DNA from: JAANXG01 sp963731035 | GTDB lineage: Bacteria > Pseudomonadota > Gammaproteobacteria > Arenicellales > JAANXG01 | DNA: 64,000 bases | Direction of reading: 5' to 3' | NCBI GenBank assembly: GCA_963731035.1 | Contig: CAVSUY010000011.1 | Coordinates: forward strand, 1-64,000 | Shown: in pieces, positions 1 through 7,888 of the stretch | Position numbering within the stretch: position 1 is the stretch's first letter | How the letters are laid out: each line of letters starts with the position of its first letter | Notes under the pieces: generated by a model | What the model was told of the DNA's origin: nothing | The model's input: only the letters and a program-made list of their open reading frames with translations | The model's database searches: none | Position numbers and translations under genes: made by a program

Positions 1-75
1 GGCTGTGGTGTCGGAACCGTTCAGCGGGTTCTCAGCGAAAGCAGGGAGGCTTCCGAGGCGCATATCCGGGGGTAG
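1..75 (+). pseudogene. Serine recombinase C-terminal remnant (cut by window edge)
   Basis: The frame from base 1 to a TAG at 73-75 reads GCGVGTVQRVLSESREAS, the recognition helix of the C-terminal helix-turn-helix of resolvase/invertase-type serine recombinases. Nearly the same sequence recurs at 2968-3024, and similarity continues past the stop for about 100 bases. The rest of the gene lies outside the window, so it is unclear whether this copy is intact upstream. Confidence 0.6.
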
Positions 76-236
76 CGCGTACCCGGCTAGATCGACATTA
101 AACGTCCGGTATGCGCGGTAGTGCGGACCATCGTTGCCGGCGGTACGAACTTCCGGAATCGGCCAGAAGCGGTCATTCATATACTGCGACACAACAGACG
201 CCATCGGCTAGGAGCAGAACCCCACGATCAGCAGGG

Positions 237-938
237 CTAGCCTGCGAAGTCGCGGCGTTGCCCGGGCCGTCGGACATCGCCGTTCCGGCTGGTTTCCCTG
301 TCCGTGGAGCTTGCCTCAGCCAACCGCTTCCAGCGCTGTTCCCGGCGCAGGAACCGCGCGTATTGTTCGTGGTGGGCAAGTAGATTGTTCTTACGGTATG
401 CCTCGATGTCGAACCCGAGCAGTTGGTTAATTGACTCGTCCGGTTCGCATTCCAGGATCAGGTGTACACGCGAGGTAGTACCGCGATTCGCGATGGAATG
501 CAGGCAGTAGGTATCCAGGAACCATAACTCACCGGGCGACATGTGGTAACGCTTGCCCGCCACAACAATCTGTGCCCGGGGGTTCGTGGTGATCGGGACG
601 TGCAAGGTCACGGCATCGTCCTGGTACCGGCCGACGCGGTCGATATGACCGACGATGTGCAGGCCAGGGGTGAGGTGGGCCAATCGGGCGTGGTGAACCC
701 CGGCGGGAAACGTGCGCAGAAACGAATTCAGAGCCGGGCACAATGCCAGCGCCGGAAACGGACCGGGTTCGTCCCACAGGATTGCCTCCGGGTATGTCCC
801 GGAAGCGCGGTTCGGCAGGCTGAATTCATGCACCCGCCACTGCGCCTCCGGCAATAACCGTAGGTCATCGGCCAGGTGATCGGCGTCGTACCGGGCCGAC
901 AACCGCTTCGTGGGCAACAGTGTGCTGGAAAAGTTCAT
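237..938 (-). CDS. Aspartyl/asparaginyl beta-hydroxylase-like dioxygenase
   Basis: A 233-residue protein resembling the cupin-fold, Fe(II)/2-oxoglutarate aspartyl/asparaginyl beta-hydroxylase family. Residues about 95-175 carry the core: PGLHIVGHIDRVGRY holds the first candidate metal His, and LDTYCLHSIANRGTTSRVHL holds the second metal His and the Arg expected to bind 2-oxoglutarate. The start at 938 (ATG, then NFSSTLLPTK) was preferred to a longer frame because the upstream extension is Arg/Pro-rich and looks non-coding. The last 30 or so residues are basic and hydrophilic and may be readthrough of a lost end. Substrate unknown. It shares a strand with family member A at 1139-1585 but is 200 bp away, so a common operon is not evident. 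Confidence 0.75.
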   Translation of the reverse strand: MNFSSTLLPTKRLSARYDADHLADDLRLLPEAQWRVHEFSLPNRASGTYPEAILWDEPGPFPALALCPALNSFLRTFPAGVHHARLAHLTPGLHIVGHIDRVGRYQDDAVTLHVPITTNPRAQIVVAGKRYHMSPGELWFLDTYCLHSIANRGTTSRVHLILECEPDESINQLLGFDIEAYRKNNLLAHHEQYARFLRREQRWKRLAEASSTDRETSRNGDVRRPGQRRDFAG

Positions 939-1138
939 GCCGAGTGTTCGCCTACGCTGCGGTGGGACGCATCCTGGCCGTACGCTCAACCGTGCCCCGC
1001 CCCGGTTTCTTACCACAGGTCGACCTGACCACGTAAGCGGCGTGGGCGCGGGCAATGAATGAACCGGATGTCGTTTCCGCGTGCGACATCATGACCGCGC
1101 CGGCGACGACACATTCAATACTCCGGGCCATGGGCGAC

Positions 1139-1585
1139 TTACAGGACCGCGTCGCATCCTTTCGGCGTAGCGAGATAACTGGAATCATAGCTTCCGCTAC
1201 ACGGCGAGGTACTGTTGCAGATGCCTCCCTGGATCTCCGAGCAGTCTGGTGTGATGGTTCCCTCGATCCACCTGTCGGCGCCGAGGGCGAAACTAAAGGT
1301 GCCGTCCGGCGAAGGGGGGCCATTGCCGGAATCGGTGCCGACCGTCGCCATGACCGTGCCGGCGCTTATCGTGACAACGACGTTGCCATCAGCGTAATCG
1401 CAGAAGGTGCCGCTGCAACCGCTGATGTTGGCGTGGGCAGGCAGCAGCACGGCCTCGACAACTGGCCGGGTCCATTCCCCTGGCAGGATCTCACCGGTGC
1501 CGACAGCGGCGCTGAGCACGGCGGTGGTAGTAAGCAGTTTACGGCGACTTGTGTTCTTTGCGGATTGTTCCGGCTTGTCTTTCAA
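1139..1585 (-). CDS. Leader-family protein A (twin-arginine, WTRP...LPAHA leader), exported
   Basis: 148 residues from a TTG start preceded by a GGGG-rich ribosome site. The N-terminus has SRRKLL, a short weakly hydrophobic stretch, then WTRPVVEAVLLPAHANIS, matching four other genes in this window. AHA resembles a signal-peptidase I site, so the mature domain would start near residue 53. It is about 95 residues, has eight cysteines (two CxxxxC-like pairs), and shows the pattern DGTFSF ... IEGTITPDC ... IQG seen again in member C. The RR motif suggests Tat export (known for RR leaders), but the core is less hydrophobic than usual. Function unknown. No gene partner is obvious. Confidence 0.75.
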   Translation of the reverse strand: MKDKPEQSAKNTSRRKLLTTTAVLSAAVGTGEILPGEWTRPVVEAVLLPAHANISGCSGTFCDYADGNVVVTISAGTVMATVGTDSGNGPPSPDGTFSFALGADRWIEGTITPDCSEIQGGICNSTSPCSGSYDSSYLATPKGCDAVL

Positions 1586-1639
1586 CCTCTACCCCTTGTT
1601 TTGGTGATGGTGGCGGATAGAAAGGATAGCCCACACGTC

Positions 1640-1975
1640 TAGCGGTCGAAAAGGTGCGTCCAGACAGGACGTCCGTGGGCCATTTGGAGAAGCATACTTC
1701 ACTTGCACCCTTGATGCACTTTAGCAGGAGGTTTCTCGATCCTCTACATTCACCGTTTCTCTCCGCTGGGGTGTTGTTCGACAAACGCAATGGGCGAGTT
1801 CAAGGCTGAACGCGGCCGATGCCCCGACGGACCTCCGTAAAGGCCCCGTCCCATTTGGCCGTCCGGCCGGTCACTTGGGCCAGTCAAGCGCATCACGTCT
1901 ACGATGTCTTAGGGATGCGTCGGTTGTCGGTGCGTACGCGTGATCTTCCGTGGGCGAAGGCATGACACCTTGTCC
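1640..1975. other. Intergenic stretch upstream of gene A
   Basis: No supported gene. It should hold the promoter of gene A (minus strand), but I could not pick -35/-10 boxes with confidence. The right end leads into the group II intron remnant. Confidence 0.4.
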
Positions 1976-2010
1976 GAGCGCCGGATGCGGGAAAACCGCA
2001 CGTCCGGTGC
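1976..2010 (+). ncRNA. Group II intron domain V remnant
   Basis: The 35-base segment begins GAGC and folds as CCGGATGCGG / GAAA-type loop / CCGCACGTCCGG. This is the layout of bacterial group II intron domain V: a conserved AGC-like base, a GNRA-type tetraloop and a two-base bulge. The bases after it (to about 2110) resemble sequence often found just beyond such intron ends. No intron-encoded reverse transcriptase lies upstream in this window, so this is a 3' remnant and not an active intron. Confidence 0.55.
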
Positions 2011-2312
2011 GATGAGCGGAATGTGGAAACGGAGCTACGATCCGGCTAGTGAGGCACCGCCAGACGAAAGGGGCGGGCATAGATAGGCCACACCTACCGC
2101 CACCGCGCCACATCTCGACTCTACCCGATTTTGTCGATGAGGGAGTTGTTAGCGCCAACACCTTGTTGTGTGCGACATTGATCCTAGCTAGGGGTCCCGC
2201 TCTTGCTCCGAGGACGAATACGGCCTACAGTACACCGAGAAGGCTGCCGTGAATTGCCGCAATCAATCGGTTGGCTCGATGATTTACTGACTGAAACTCT
2301 GAGGAGGCGAGC

Positions 2313-2849
2313 ATGACCACTGATAAAAAAAGCGGCGATACGTCGACGACTTCCGGCCGACGCAGACTGCTGAAAGTCTTCGCCGGCGGCGGTGTCGTCG
2401 CGACGATTCCGGTGCACTGGGTCCGCCCGGTAGTCGATAGCGTGATGTTGCCGGCGCACGCCCAGACTTCCGGGTGCCTTTTCTATGGGATAACCGGGTT
2501 CCGCGACGACGAGTTCAGCCCAAATGAACGGGCGACAATCTGTGTCCAGGTCTGCGGCGATCAAGTCTCCGCCACATTTCAGACGGACTTCGATGGAGTC
2601 TCGTATACCCGGCGGACGGGGACGTTTACGAACGGTCAGGGAACGATGGTGGCCACGGTCATCGGACCCAACTGCTCGCCACCGCCACCAAACCGTACGG
2701 CGACGCTTACGAACATCACGCCGTCCACCCTCACGTACACCATGCAGCGCGGTGCAAACGCCCCCGCAGGTCCGCTGGTCGCGACACTCGATGCGATGTC
2801 AAGTTGTCCGACGTTCATTCCAGTGACCGGAGATTGCACCGTACCGTAA
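2313..2849 (+). CDS. Leader-family protein B (twin-arginine, WVRP...LPAHAQTS leader), exported
   Basis: 178 residues, ATG start with a strong GAGGAGG site 6-8 bases upstream. The N-terminus carries GRRRLLK, a Gly/Val-rich core, then HWVRPVVDSVMLPAHAQTS, as in members A, C, D and E. The mature part (about residues 52-178) is Cys-containing and Thr/Ser-rich, as expected of a secreted beta protein. Its repeated T-x-T-x motifs and final SCPTFIPVTGDC suggest disulfides. No known domain was recognised. The stop at 2849 lies one base before the in-frame recombinase tail at 2851, so the gene abuts a mobile-element fragment. Function unknown. Confidence 0.8.
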   Translation: MTTDKKSGDTSTTSGRRRLLKVFAGGGVVATIPVHWVRPVVDSVMLPAHAQTSGCLFYGITGFRDDEFSPNERATICVQVCGDQVSATFQTDFDGVSYTRRTGTFTNGQGTMVATVIGPNCSPPPPNRTATLTNITPSTLTYTMQRGANAPAGPLVATLDAMSSCPTFIPVTGDCTVP

Positions 2850-2850
2850 C

Positions 2851-3024
2851 GAACGTCCACGCGAGGGGACGATCCTCGGTCGCCCGGAGGTACCGCCCAA
2901 GCTCGAACGGGCAATCCTGAAAGCGAGGAAGAACGGCACAGGAATGATTGCTATTGCCAAACGGGCGGGCTGTGGTGTCGGAACCGTTCAGCGCGTCCTC
3001 AGCGAAAGCAGGAAGGCCTCTTAG
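2851..3024 (+). pseudogene. Serine recombinase C-terminal domain fragment
   Basis: The frame reads ERPREGTILGRPEVPPKLER, then AILKARKNGTGMIAIAKRAG and CGVGTVQRVL, ending at TAG 3022-3024. This is the linker (GRP) and helix-turn-helix tail of resolvase-type serine recombinases. The catalytic N-terminal domain (YxRVS and the active-site Ser) is missing because gene B occupies that position. The last 57 bases and about 100 bases beyond the stop match the copy at the start of the window. Confidence 0.7.
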
Positions 3025-3160
3025 GCGCATTCTCTGGGGTAGTACGCTCACCAGCAGCTAGATCGAGATCGGACGTCCACTACGCGCGGCATGGCGGACT
3101 GTCGTGCCCGCGCGCGGCAACGTCGGCCTACGGCCATAACCGGCCGTCCGCTTCGAAAGC
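2968..3160 (+). repeat. Repeat of bases 1-180 (recombinase end plus downstream sequence)
   Basis: Bases 1-75 (TGTGGTGTCGGAACCGTTCA onward) recur here with few changes. Weaker similarity continues through the following AGATCGA...ACGTCC...CGCGG blocks. The two copies are direct repeats bracketing about 2.9 kb that contains the hydroxylase gene and leader-family genes A and B. Confidence 0.6.
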
Positions 3161-3207
3161 TCCATCCATGCTGCCCCGGAAACGGTAACGTCCTCTTCAA
3201 AGACATC

Positions 3208-3510
3208 ATGCTCTACAGCCTGCTTGCACATTTCCATTTGCGCGGCCGGGCAGCAAGGATTACGGTGCATTGTTCCGACGGCGGCAACGAGATACTACTG
3301 TCGATTTCCAAATATGATTTCAACTGGCAACCAATATATGCATTAGCTCCGCCGAAACTCATACCCAGCGGAACACGCGTCGTGCTGGCCATGACCTGGG
3401 ACAATTCGGCACAAAACCCTGCCAACCCTGATCCCAACAAAACCGCATTCTGGGGCGATCAGATCTGGGAAGTAATGAACGTCGGCTGGTTCCGCTTCCG
3501 GGCAGACGAT
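3208..3510 (+). pseudogene. Fragment of copper type II monooxygenase-like C-terminal domain
   Basis: The translated segment contains AHFHLRGRAARITVHCSDGG, then LLSISKYDFNWQPIYALA, DNSAQNPANPDP and WGDQIWEVMNVGW. These match the C-terminal domain found in redoxin/copper ascorbate-dependent monooxygenase-like proteins of marine bacteria (HxHLRG, KYDFNWQ, DNSxxNPxNPDP, WGDQTWEEM). The N-terminal thioredoxin and haem/copper domains are absent and no start fits, so it is a truncated remnant. The frame stays open to 3759, but the tail after 3510 looks non-coding. Confidence 0.65.
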
Positions 3511-3736
3511 GACGATGATCGTCGCAAGGCCGCACTGGAATCCGCAGGTCGGCAGTTAGTAGACGCGTCCAAAGACAAACATACTTCTGCCGCGCATCAG
3601 GTACGCGATATTTCGACGCACCGAAACAAGGCTAAGACGGGTCGACACCGTTTTGATCGAACCCGAATTTTGATGGGGCAGGTCCGGCACGATGAACAAA
3701 TCTCGTTGCGCCGGATTCATCCGCCGATGGCTGCTT

Positions 3737-4813
3737 TCAGCGTTTCGCGAGACGGGTGATCAGCTCCTGCGACCCGTTGATCAGATCCCGCATCAAATCG
3801 GCAACCGGCTGATTGCGGATCAGGCCAACACCCTGCCCTGCCCACATCGACATAAAATCAGTATCGTTGCGCTCGGCACCGGATTTGCGCAGGTCACGCG
3901 AGACCGAGTATTGCGCCGGATACGGCAGAAAAGTTTCGTTCAACGCCTCGACCTCCTCGATGTAGCGGTTGCGTATGCCGCGGGCCGGCCGCCCGGACAG
4001 CGCTTTCGTCACCTTGGTATCTTCGGCTGCGGCGCGTTGCAGTGAAGCCCGCCAACCGTCGAGCACCGGTGTTTCCGGGCAACCGAGAAACGCAGTGCCC
4101 ATCTGAACGGCAGAAGCACCAAGCGCAAGACAGGCGACTATGCCGCGCGCGTCCATAATGCCGCCCGCCGCGATCACCGGCACTCTGACCGCATCGACAA
4201 CCTGCGGAACCAGCGCCATCGTGCCGATCAATGCCTTTTCGTAATCAATGGTAAACGTACCGCGGTGGCCGCCGGCTTCCGACCCTTGCGCGATGATGGC
4301 GTCGACACCCGCCTCTTCGAGGGCTATTGCTTCGGCAACCGTCGTCGCCGAACAGAGCACTATTGCGCCGCCAATGTGTGCTTTTTCAACGGCAGCCGGG
4401 TCGGCGCCAAAATGAAAACTGATGACCGGAACTTTCTCCTCGACCAGAACGTCGAGCTGATCATCGAACGGACCAAACATCGGCCCCGGATCTGGAACGG
4501 CGCCGAGACTGAATTCAGCATGATATGCAGCGAGCTTTTCCGCAAGGCGCGGACCCGGACGGACATCGCGGTCGAATTCTTCGGTGTGCGCGGCAAACAG
4601 GTTGACGTTGAACGGGCGCGCGGTATCTTCCCGGATTGCTGCGACCGTTTGACGCAGCTTTGCAGGCGAAGAACCGGCAGCACCAAAACTTCCGAGGCCG
4701 CCGGCGTTGCTGACCCCGGCAACGACGAACGGATTGGTGGCGCCCGCCATCGGCGCCTGGATGATCGGATGTTCAATGCCAAGCAGATCAAGTACTTTTC
4801 TGTCATTCCACAT
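3737..4813 (-). CDS. Nitronate monooxygenase / NADH-dependent FMN oxidoreductase
   Basis: 358 residues, the normal length for the 2-nitropropane dioxygenase-like TIM-barrel family, which uses FMN to oxidise alkyl nitronates. Visible family motifs are HPIIQAPMAGATNPFVVAGV near the N-terminus, IIAQGSEAGGHRG (catalytic His and phosphate-binding Gly) around residue 180, VPVIAAGGIMDARG and GASAVQMGTAFLGCPE in the FMN phosphate site. Cytoplasmic. The gene stands alone, with repeat DNA on one side and the copper-domain remnant on the other. Some members of the family are enoyl reductases, so the substrate is not certain. Confidence 0.9.
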   Translation of the reverse strand: MWNDRKVLDLLGIEHPIIQAPMAGATNPFVVAGVSNAGGLGSFGAAGSSPAKLRQTVAAIREDTARPFNVNLFAAHTEEFDRDVRPGPRLAEKLAAYHAEFSLGAVPDPGPMFGPFDDQLDVLVEEKVPVISFHFGADPAAVEKAHIGGAIVLCSATTVAEAIALEEAGVDAIIAQGSEAGGHRGTFTIDYEKALIGTMALVPQVVDAVRVPVIAAGGIMDARGIVACLALGASAVQMGTAFLGCPETPVLDGWRASLQRAAAEDTKVTKALSGRPARGIRNRYIEEVEALNETFLPYPAQYSVSRDLRKSGAERNDTDFMSMWAGQGVGLIRNQPVADLMRDLINGSQELITRLAKR

Positions 4814-4977
4814 TTTGCATTTCCGTCAGCGGCAAAGCGCGTACAAAAAACGCCGGCACCAGGCTTTGCGTGTCCGCGCGGGTCAAGAAGTTGAGAGTGC
4901 CCGCTCAGATGTCCGCCCAGGTGTCTTGAACGGATGCTCCTGCTCGCAAGGGCGGGTCAGTCGCGTATGTCCGGAAT

Positions 4978-5090
4978 GGGTTGGTTGCGCCGCTCCATCG
5001 TTGATTCGTAGGCGTCCGGAGAGCACCGCGTAGCGGACCTTCAAACCCGACGTTAGGAATGTCGGCCTGCGGCCAGCAGCGGTCGTTCGA
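4978..5090. repeat. Dispersed intergenic repeat, copy 1 (113 bp)
   Basis: Matches 16578-16691 at roughly 90% by eye, including GCGTAGCGGACCTTCAAACC and AATGTCGGCCTGCGGCCAG. The right end (AATGTCGGCC...GGCCAG...GCGGTCGTTCG) is a partial inverted repeat. Shorter relatives occur near 150-178, 3115-3160, 20770-20825 and 57720-57790, always between genes. Confidence 0.6.
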
Positions 5091-5138
5091 TAGGAAGAAG
5101 ATGCCGCCCCGACGGGCGGCTTACCTATGATTCTGTAA

Positions 5139-5594
5139 TCAGGCAATGCACTGGTTTATAGATGTAACACCTTGCGTAACCGGAGCGTTGAAATTACCTA
5201 TGTTAGTCATAGTACCATCTATTCTGAGGCAACTCTCAGTTACACTGCCGTTTACCTGTTGGTTTGCAGCGCTAACAAAAATGACAGGAAAAGAAAACGA
5301 GCCATCAGCGGCCACGGTGCCACTGCCCGACCAAGGACCAACCGCCGAGTCACCCTCCATTATAATTGTGCAATCACTACTTACTTGTGCGCTTCCATTG
5401 ATCTCATTTTGACCGAAATCCAAATTGCAGAACACGCCCTCGCAACAGACCAGTGACGTCTCCGCGTGCGCAGGAAGTGCAACTGAATCGACCATTGGAC
5501 GAGTCCACGACTCAGGCAGCGTTTTCCCGGTGATGACTGCACCGCTTCCCGCAGCGATTGATTTGAGCAGTTTTCGGCGCTTTTTATCGGACAT
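5139..5594 (-). CDS. Leader-family protein C (twin-arginine, WTRP...LPAHAETS leader), exported
   Basis: 151 residues. The ATG at 5594 was chosen because an AGGGGAG site lies 8 bases upstream and the leader starts MSDKKRRKLLK at once. The block SWTRPMVDSVALPAHAETS follows a Gly/Ala-rich core. The mature domain begins with closely spaced cysteines (VCCEGVFC) and has the pattern DGSFSFPVI ... VNGSVTESCLRIDG, resembling member A, so A and C probably share a beta fold. Ends CIA at 5139. Flanked by the dispersed repeat (4978-5090) and the long duplicated block (from 5735). Function unknown. Confidence 0.8.
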   Translation of the reverse strand: MSDKKRRKLLKSIAAGSGAVITGKTLPESWTRPMVDSVALPAHAETSLVCCEGVFCNLDFGQNEINGSAQVSSDCTIIMEGDSAVGPWSGSGTVAADGSFSFPVIFVSAANQQVNGSVTESCLRIDGTMTNIGNFNAPVTQGVTSINQCIA

Positions 5595-5877
5595 TGCATT
5601 CTCCCCTGGTTCGACGTGTGCAGGTCGATAGACCATACCAATTCCTGCACAAAATGTCTGCACTTGGAACGGCCGCTTCGGGTTGGACGCGGTCGGTCGA
5701 CCCTGTCGAGCTGACAGTCCGGGAACTGGCCAGCAGCGGACGGTCCCCGTATTTCACCCGAATGAATCGGATTCCTCCGCCCTTCTAGCCTGTTCAGGTG
5801 AGAGCGAATCCCACCTTCCTTTCTCACGGTGCCATTTTGGCCGTTTTTCAGGATCGAACTCCTACGGTGGCCTCACC

Positions 5878-5916
5878 TACAAGGTACAGAGCGTTAGTCC
5901 CACGAAGGGGGCAAAT
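5878..5916. repeat. Short repeat element (TACAAGGTA...GTTAGTCCC)
   Basis: The string TACAAGGTA, then GTTAGTCCC, then AAGGGG and CAAA with near-constant spacing recurs at 16206-16243, and at 20997-21035 inside the duplicate. Possibly the terminal repeat of a lost insertion sequence. I cannot name it. Confidence 0.35.
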
Positions 5917-6209
5917 CGGGGCTGCTTCGAAAGCCAAATGGCATGTTTGCGGGAGACTAGCATCTCGGATCATCCCACAACTGCGCCGTACGCAACGCTA
6001 GTGCTCCATCGTAGCCTGCAATGAGGTCCCGCCCCCCCAGCCGGCCGAATGTCTTCCATTGCATACCCCTGGGCTTCTCCTCGATCGGCTCCAAGAGGTG
6101 GGAACTGGCGCCCAGCCGCTTCCCGCTTCCAGACCGGCCGGGCTTCGCCTCAGGACCCATCCGTCTGCCGCTCGCTCTAACTGCTGTGGGGCAAGCGGCA
6201 CTCGCCCTC

Positions 6210-6250
6210 GCGCGCGTAAGTGGATTCCGAAAAGTAAAACACTGATTTAC
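6210..6250. repeat. Direct repeat on the downstream side of the DUF6438-like gene
   Basis: GCGCGCGTAAGTGGATTCCG followed by AAAAGTAAAACACTGATTTA resembles 6979-7017 (GCGCGCGTATGGACTCGGAA...AACACTGTTTACC) at about 80%. One copy follows each of two consecutive minus-strand genes. Confidence 0.5.
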
Positions 6251-6315
6251 CGTGTGCATAGGCCAAGGCTCCTCACCATCTACAGGGATGAGTCCGGCAT
6301 TCACGGTCTATACAG

Positions 6316-6822
6316 TCATTTGTCGTCCTTGCTCACGAATACAATATCCGGGAAATCCCCCTGCTGGCTGCCCTCCCCTATCCATTCGGCAGTGCCGGCG
6401 GCCTCGTCAATCATCGCCTCGAACGCCCTCAACCTCTTGGGCGCACCATTGTAGTCATACACCTGCTTATTCAGTTGACCGGCGATCTCAACCCCCACTG
6501 TGCAGCTAGGCAGATCCGTCGTATGGACACCGACAGGCTGCACCCACCCACCGGCATTCCAGTCCAAGACGCTGCAGTGGGTATAGGATTCGGCCATCTC
6601 AAAAAAGTCGATCTCAAAGGCTTCCCGCAGCAACTTCAGGACATCCTCTGGGTCGATGGTCCTTCGTTGCGTCCCCAATATGTCAACATAATCTCTGCCT
6701 TCGTAGACCACCTCGCCGTCGCCAGAGATGCGAACCGAGTACACGGGACATGATCCGTAACACATGTCTCGCCCCAGGGCTATTTCGACATCCGTCAACT
6801 GAAATGGAGATTTTATTTCCAC
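6316..6822 (-). CDS. DUF6438-like domain protein (copy 1)
   Basis: 168 residues, identical to the product at 21435-21941. The N-terminal part (residues 10-60: DVEIALGRDMCYGSCPVYSV, then DGEVVYEGRDYVDILG) matches the DUF6438 pattern, a small beta domain with CxGxCPVYS and GDG-V-YEG signatures found in many bacteria. The function of the domain is unknown. No signal peptide or membrane segment is apparent, so it is probably cytoplasmic. It follows the XRE gene on the same strand and is flanked by ~40 bp direct repeats, so it has the look of a mobile passenger gene. The intact frame in both copies argues for recent duplication or selection. Confidence 0.75.
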   Translation of the reverse strand: MEIKSPFQLTDVEIALGRDMCYGSCPVYSVRISGDGEVVYEGRDYVDILGTQRRTIDPEDVLKLLREAFEIDFFEMAESYTHCSVLDWNAGGWVQPVGVHTTDLPSCTVGVEIAGQLNKQVYDYNGAPKRLRAFEAMIDEAAGTAEWIGEGSQQGDFPDIVFVSKDDK

Positions 6823-6978
6823 GCTATCCGTAACCCGCTGATGGTTGATTCAAGCCTACCAATTCTATCCAGAGCACCCAATGCAAGGAGGTCGGGTAGT
6901 GATGATCGGGGTCTTACCTGGCCCACGATTATCTACCCATTCGGGGTCCCAAGCCGTCTTCTGCAATGCGCGCCTTGC

Positions 6979-7017
6979 GCGCGCGTATGGACTCGGAAAA
7001 CTACAACACTGTTTACC
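6979..7017. repeat. Direct repeat between the XRE gene and the DUF6438-like gene
   Basis: Partner of 6210-6250 (see there). It overlaps the stop codon of the XRE gene. Confidence 0.5.
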
Positions 7018-7261
7018 CTATCTGCAGTCTAATTCCTTCTCCAGAGTCGTCTTCCGGCGCTAAGAAAATGTTCCCAGCCTCCGACAGAACGCTCCGCAGA
7101 GCACGCTTGATACCAACATAGATGTCCGTCCCGTTTTCGAACTTCCACACCGTCGTCGGAGACGTGCCTGCGAGCTCGGCCAGTTCTCTGATCCCAATTC
7201 GGAGAGCCGTCCGGGCCATCCTGCATTGCGTCGGCGACAGTGCCTGAAACCTCTTATACAT
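7013..7261 (-). CDS. Small XRE-type helix-turn-helix regulator (copy with full length)
   Basis: 82 residues from the ATG at 7261; a longer frame begins at 7327. The helix-turn-helix spans about residues 6-45 (LSPTQCRMARTALRIGIREL, then AGTSPTTVWKFENGT), as in short phage- or plasmid-type XRE regulators. The C-terminus has the frequent FLAPEDDSGEGIRLQ tail. A diverged paralogue lies at 53058-53333 beside a nearly identical cytochrome gene, so XRE plus cytochrome c is a repeated unit. Only its last 94 bases were carried into the second copy of the long duplication. Target unknown; autoregulation is plausible. Confidence 0.7.
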   Translation of the reverse strand: MYKRFQALSPTQCRMARTALRIGIRELAELAGTSPTTVWKFENGTDIYVGIKRALRSVLSEAGNIFLAPEDDSGEGIRLQIG

Positions 7262-7430
7262 ACCGCGTGTACCCTGGACCCGGTCATACACACCTGGCTG
7301 CTTGGGACCGTGACCAATTCGTGACACGCACCACTCTAGACTGGTCCTCCTGTGTCACTTTCAGTCACGTTTGCGTGGACCGGCAGTGCGTAAGTCATTG
7401 ATTTAGCTCATGCCTGGAACCCAACCATCG

Positions 7431-7476
7431 ACTGAAAATCCCCGTCCCGGCAGTTCGATTCTGTCCCTGGCCACCA
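7431..7476 (+). tRNA. tRNA-Phe 3' half remnant, copy 1
   Basis: ACTGAAAATC then CAGTTCGATTCTG and CCTGGCCACCA correspond to the GAA anticodon loop, T-arm (loop TTCGATT) and 3' acceptor end of a proteobacterial tRNA-Phe. The 5' half (D-arm, GGCCAGG acceptor strand) is absent, so it is not a functional gene. Such 3' ends are typical attachment sites left by tyrosine-recombinase integration. The same fragment occurs at 53481 and 60482. Confidence 0.7.
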
Positions 7477-7569
7477 TAACTTAGCTTAAAAAACAGACAC
7501 CCGACGGCCACGGCGTAGAAATCATCTCGGCGTCAACCGCCATTGGACGATCGGCTTTACGGCGGCGAG

Positions 7570-7851
7570 TTAGCGGAAGTGATAAAAATAATCATTCAAG
7601 TACTTGATGATGCTATCGGTTTCGCTGATTGAGAAGTGTTTCTGCGCCATGTGACCGCAACCCTGCACCTGTTGTTTCAGCTCATCCAAAGACTGAACGG
7701 CGTGGTCTTCGCGAGTATAGATACTGATGTCATGGCATGTCATACAGCTAGCGTTGTGCAAACGCTTGCCCTCGGCGCTGTCGCCCGGCAATGCAGCATG
7801 GGCGCCTGATGTCAACACGATCACTAGGGACACGCATGGTATGTATTTCAT
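7570..7851 (-). CDS. Small exported c-type cytochrome-like protein (copy 1)
   Basis: 93 residues. The ATG at 7851 was chosen because a GGAG box lies 6 bases upstream. Residues 1-19 are a signal peptide (hydrophobic core SLVIVLTSG, cleavage after AHA). One haem-binding site, CMTCH, follows at about residue 37. A Met in the C-terminal half could serve as distal ligand. It is about the length of class I cytochromes c, so it should be a periplasmic electron carrier. The copy at 53620-53901 differs at one residue. No oxidase or dehydrogenase partner is next to either copy. Confidence 0.85.
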   Translation of the reverse strand: MKYIPCVSLVIVLTSGAHAALPGDSAEGKRLHNASCMTCHDISIYTREDHAVQSLDELKQQVQGCGHMAQKHFSISETDSIIKYLNDYFYHFR

Positions 7852-7888
7852 AGGTGGCTCCAATGGTGACTCTTACACTTGTTGCATC

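Larger units (their letters stand above)
5735..7106. repeat. Long duplicated block, copy 1 (1,372 bp)
   Basis: By my alignment it matches 20854-22225 with one difference (C at 6948, A at 22067). It contains the DUF6438-like gene, a non-coding 580 bp stretch and the 3' end of the XRE gene. Because the XRE gene is complete here (7013-7261) but cut at 22225 in the other copy, this copy retains the ancestral right edge. Confidence 0.9.

Noticed and set aside
5957..6304. Frames of 115 and 131 codons in the non-coding part of the long duplication
   Set aside because: Present in both copies only because the DNA is duplicated; no ribosome site, no domain, and codon use is unlike genes here.
7431..7476. 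Functional tRNA-Phe gene
   Set aside because: The acceptor 5' strand and D-arm are missing in all three copies, so only 3' halves remain.
7570..7863. Longer start for the cytochrome (TTG at 7863)
   Set aside because: GGAG lies inside that extension at the right distance from the internal ATG at 7851, and the signal peptide starts there.
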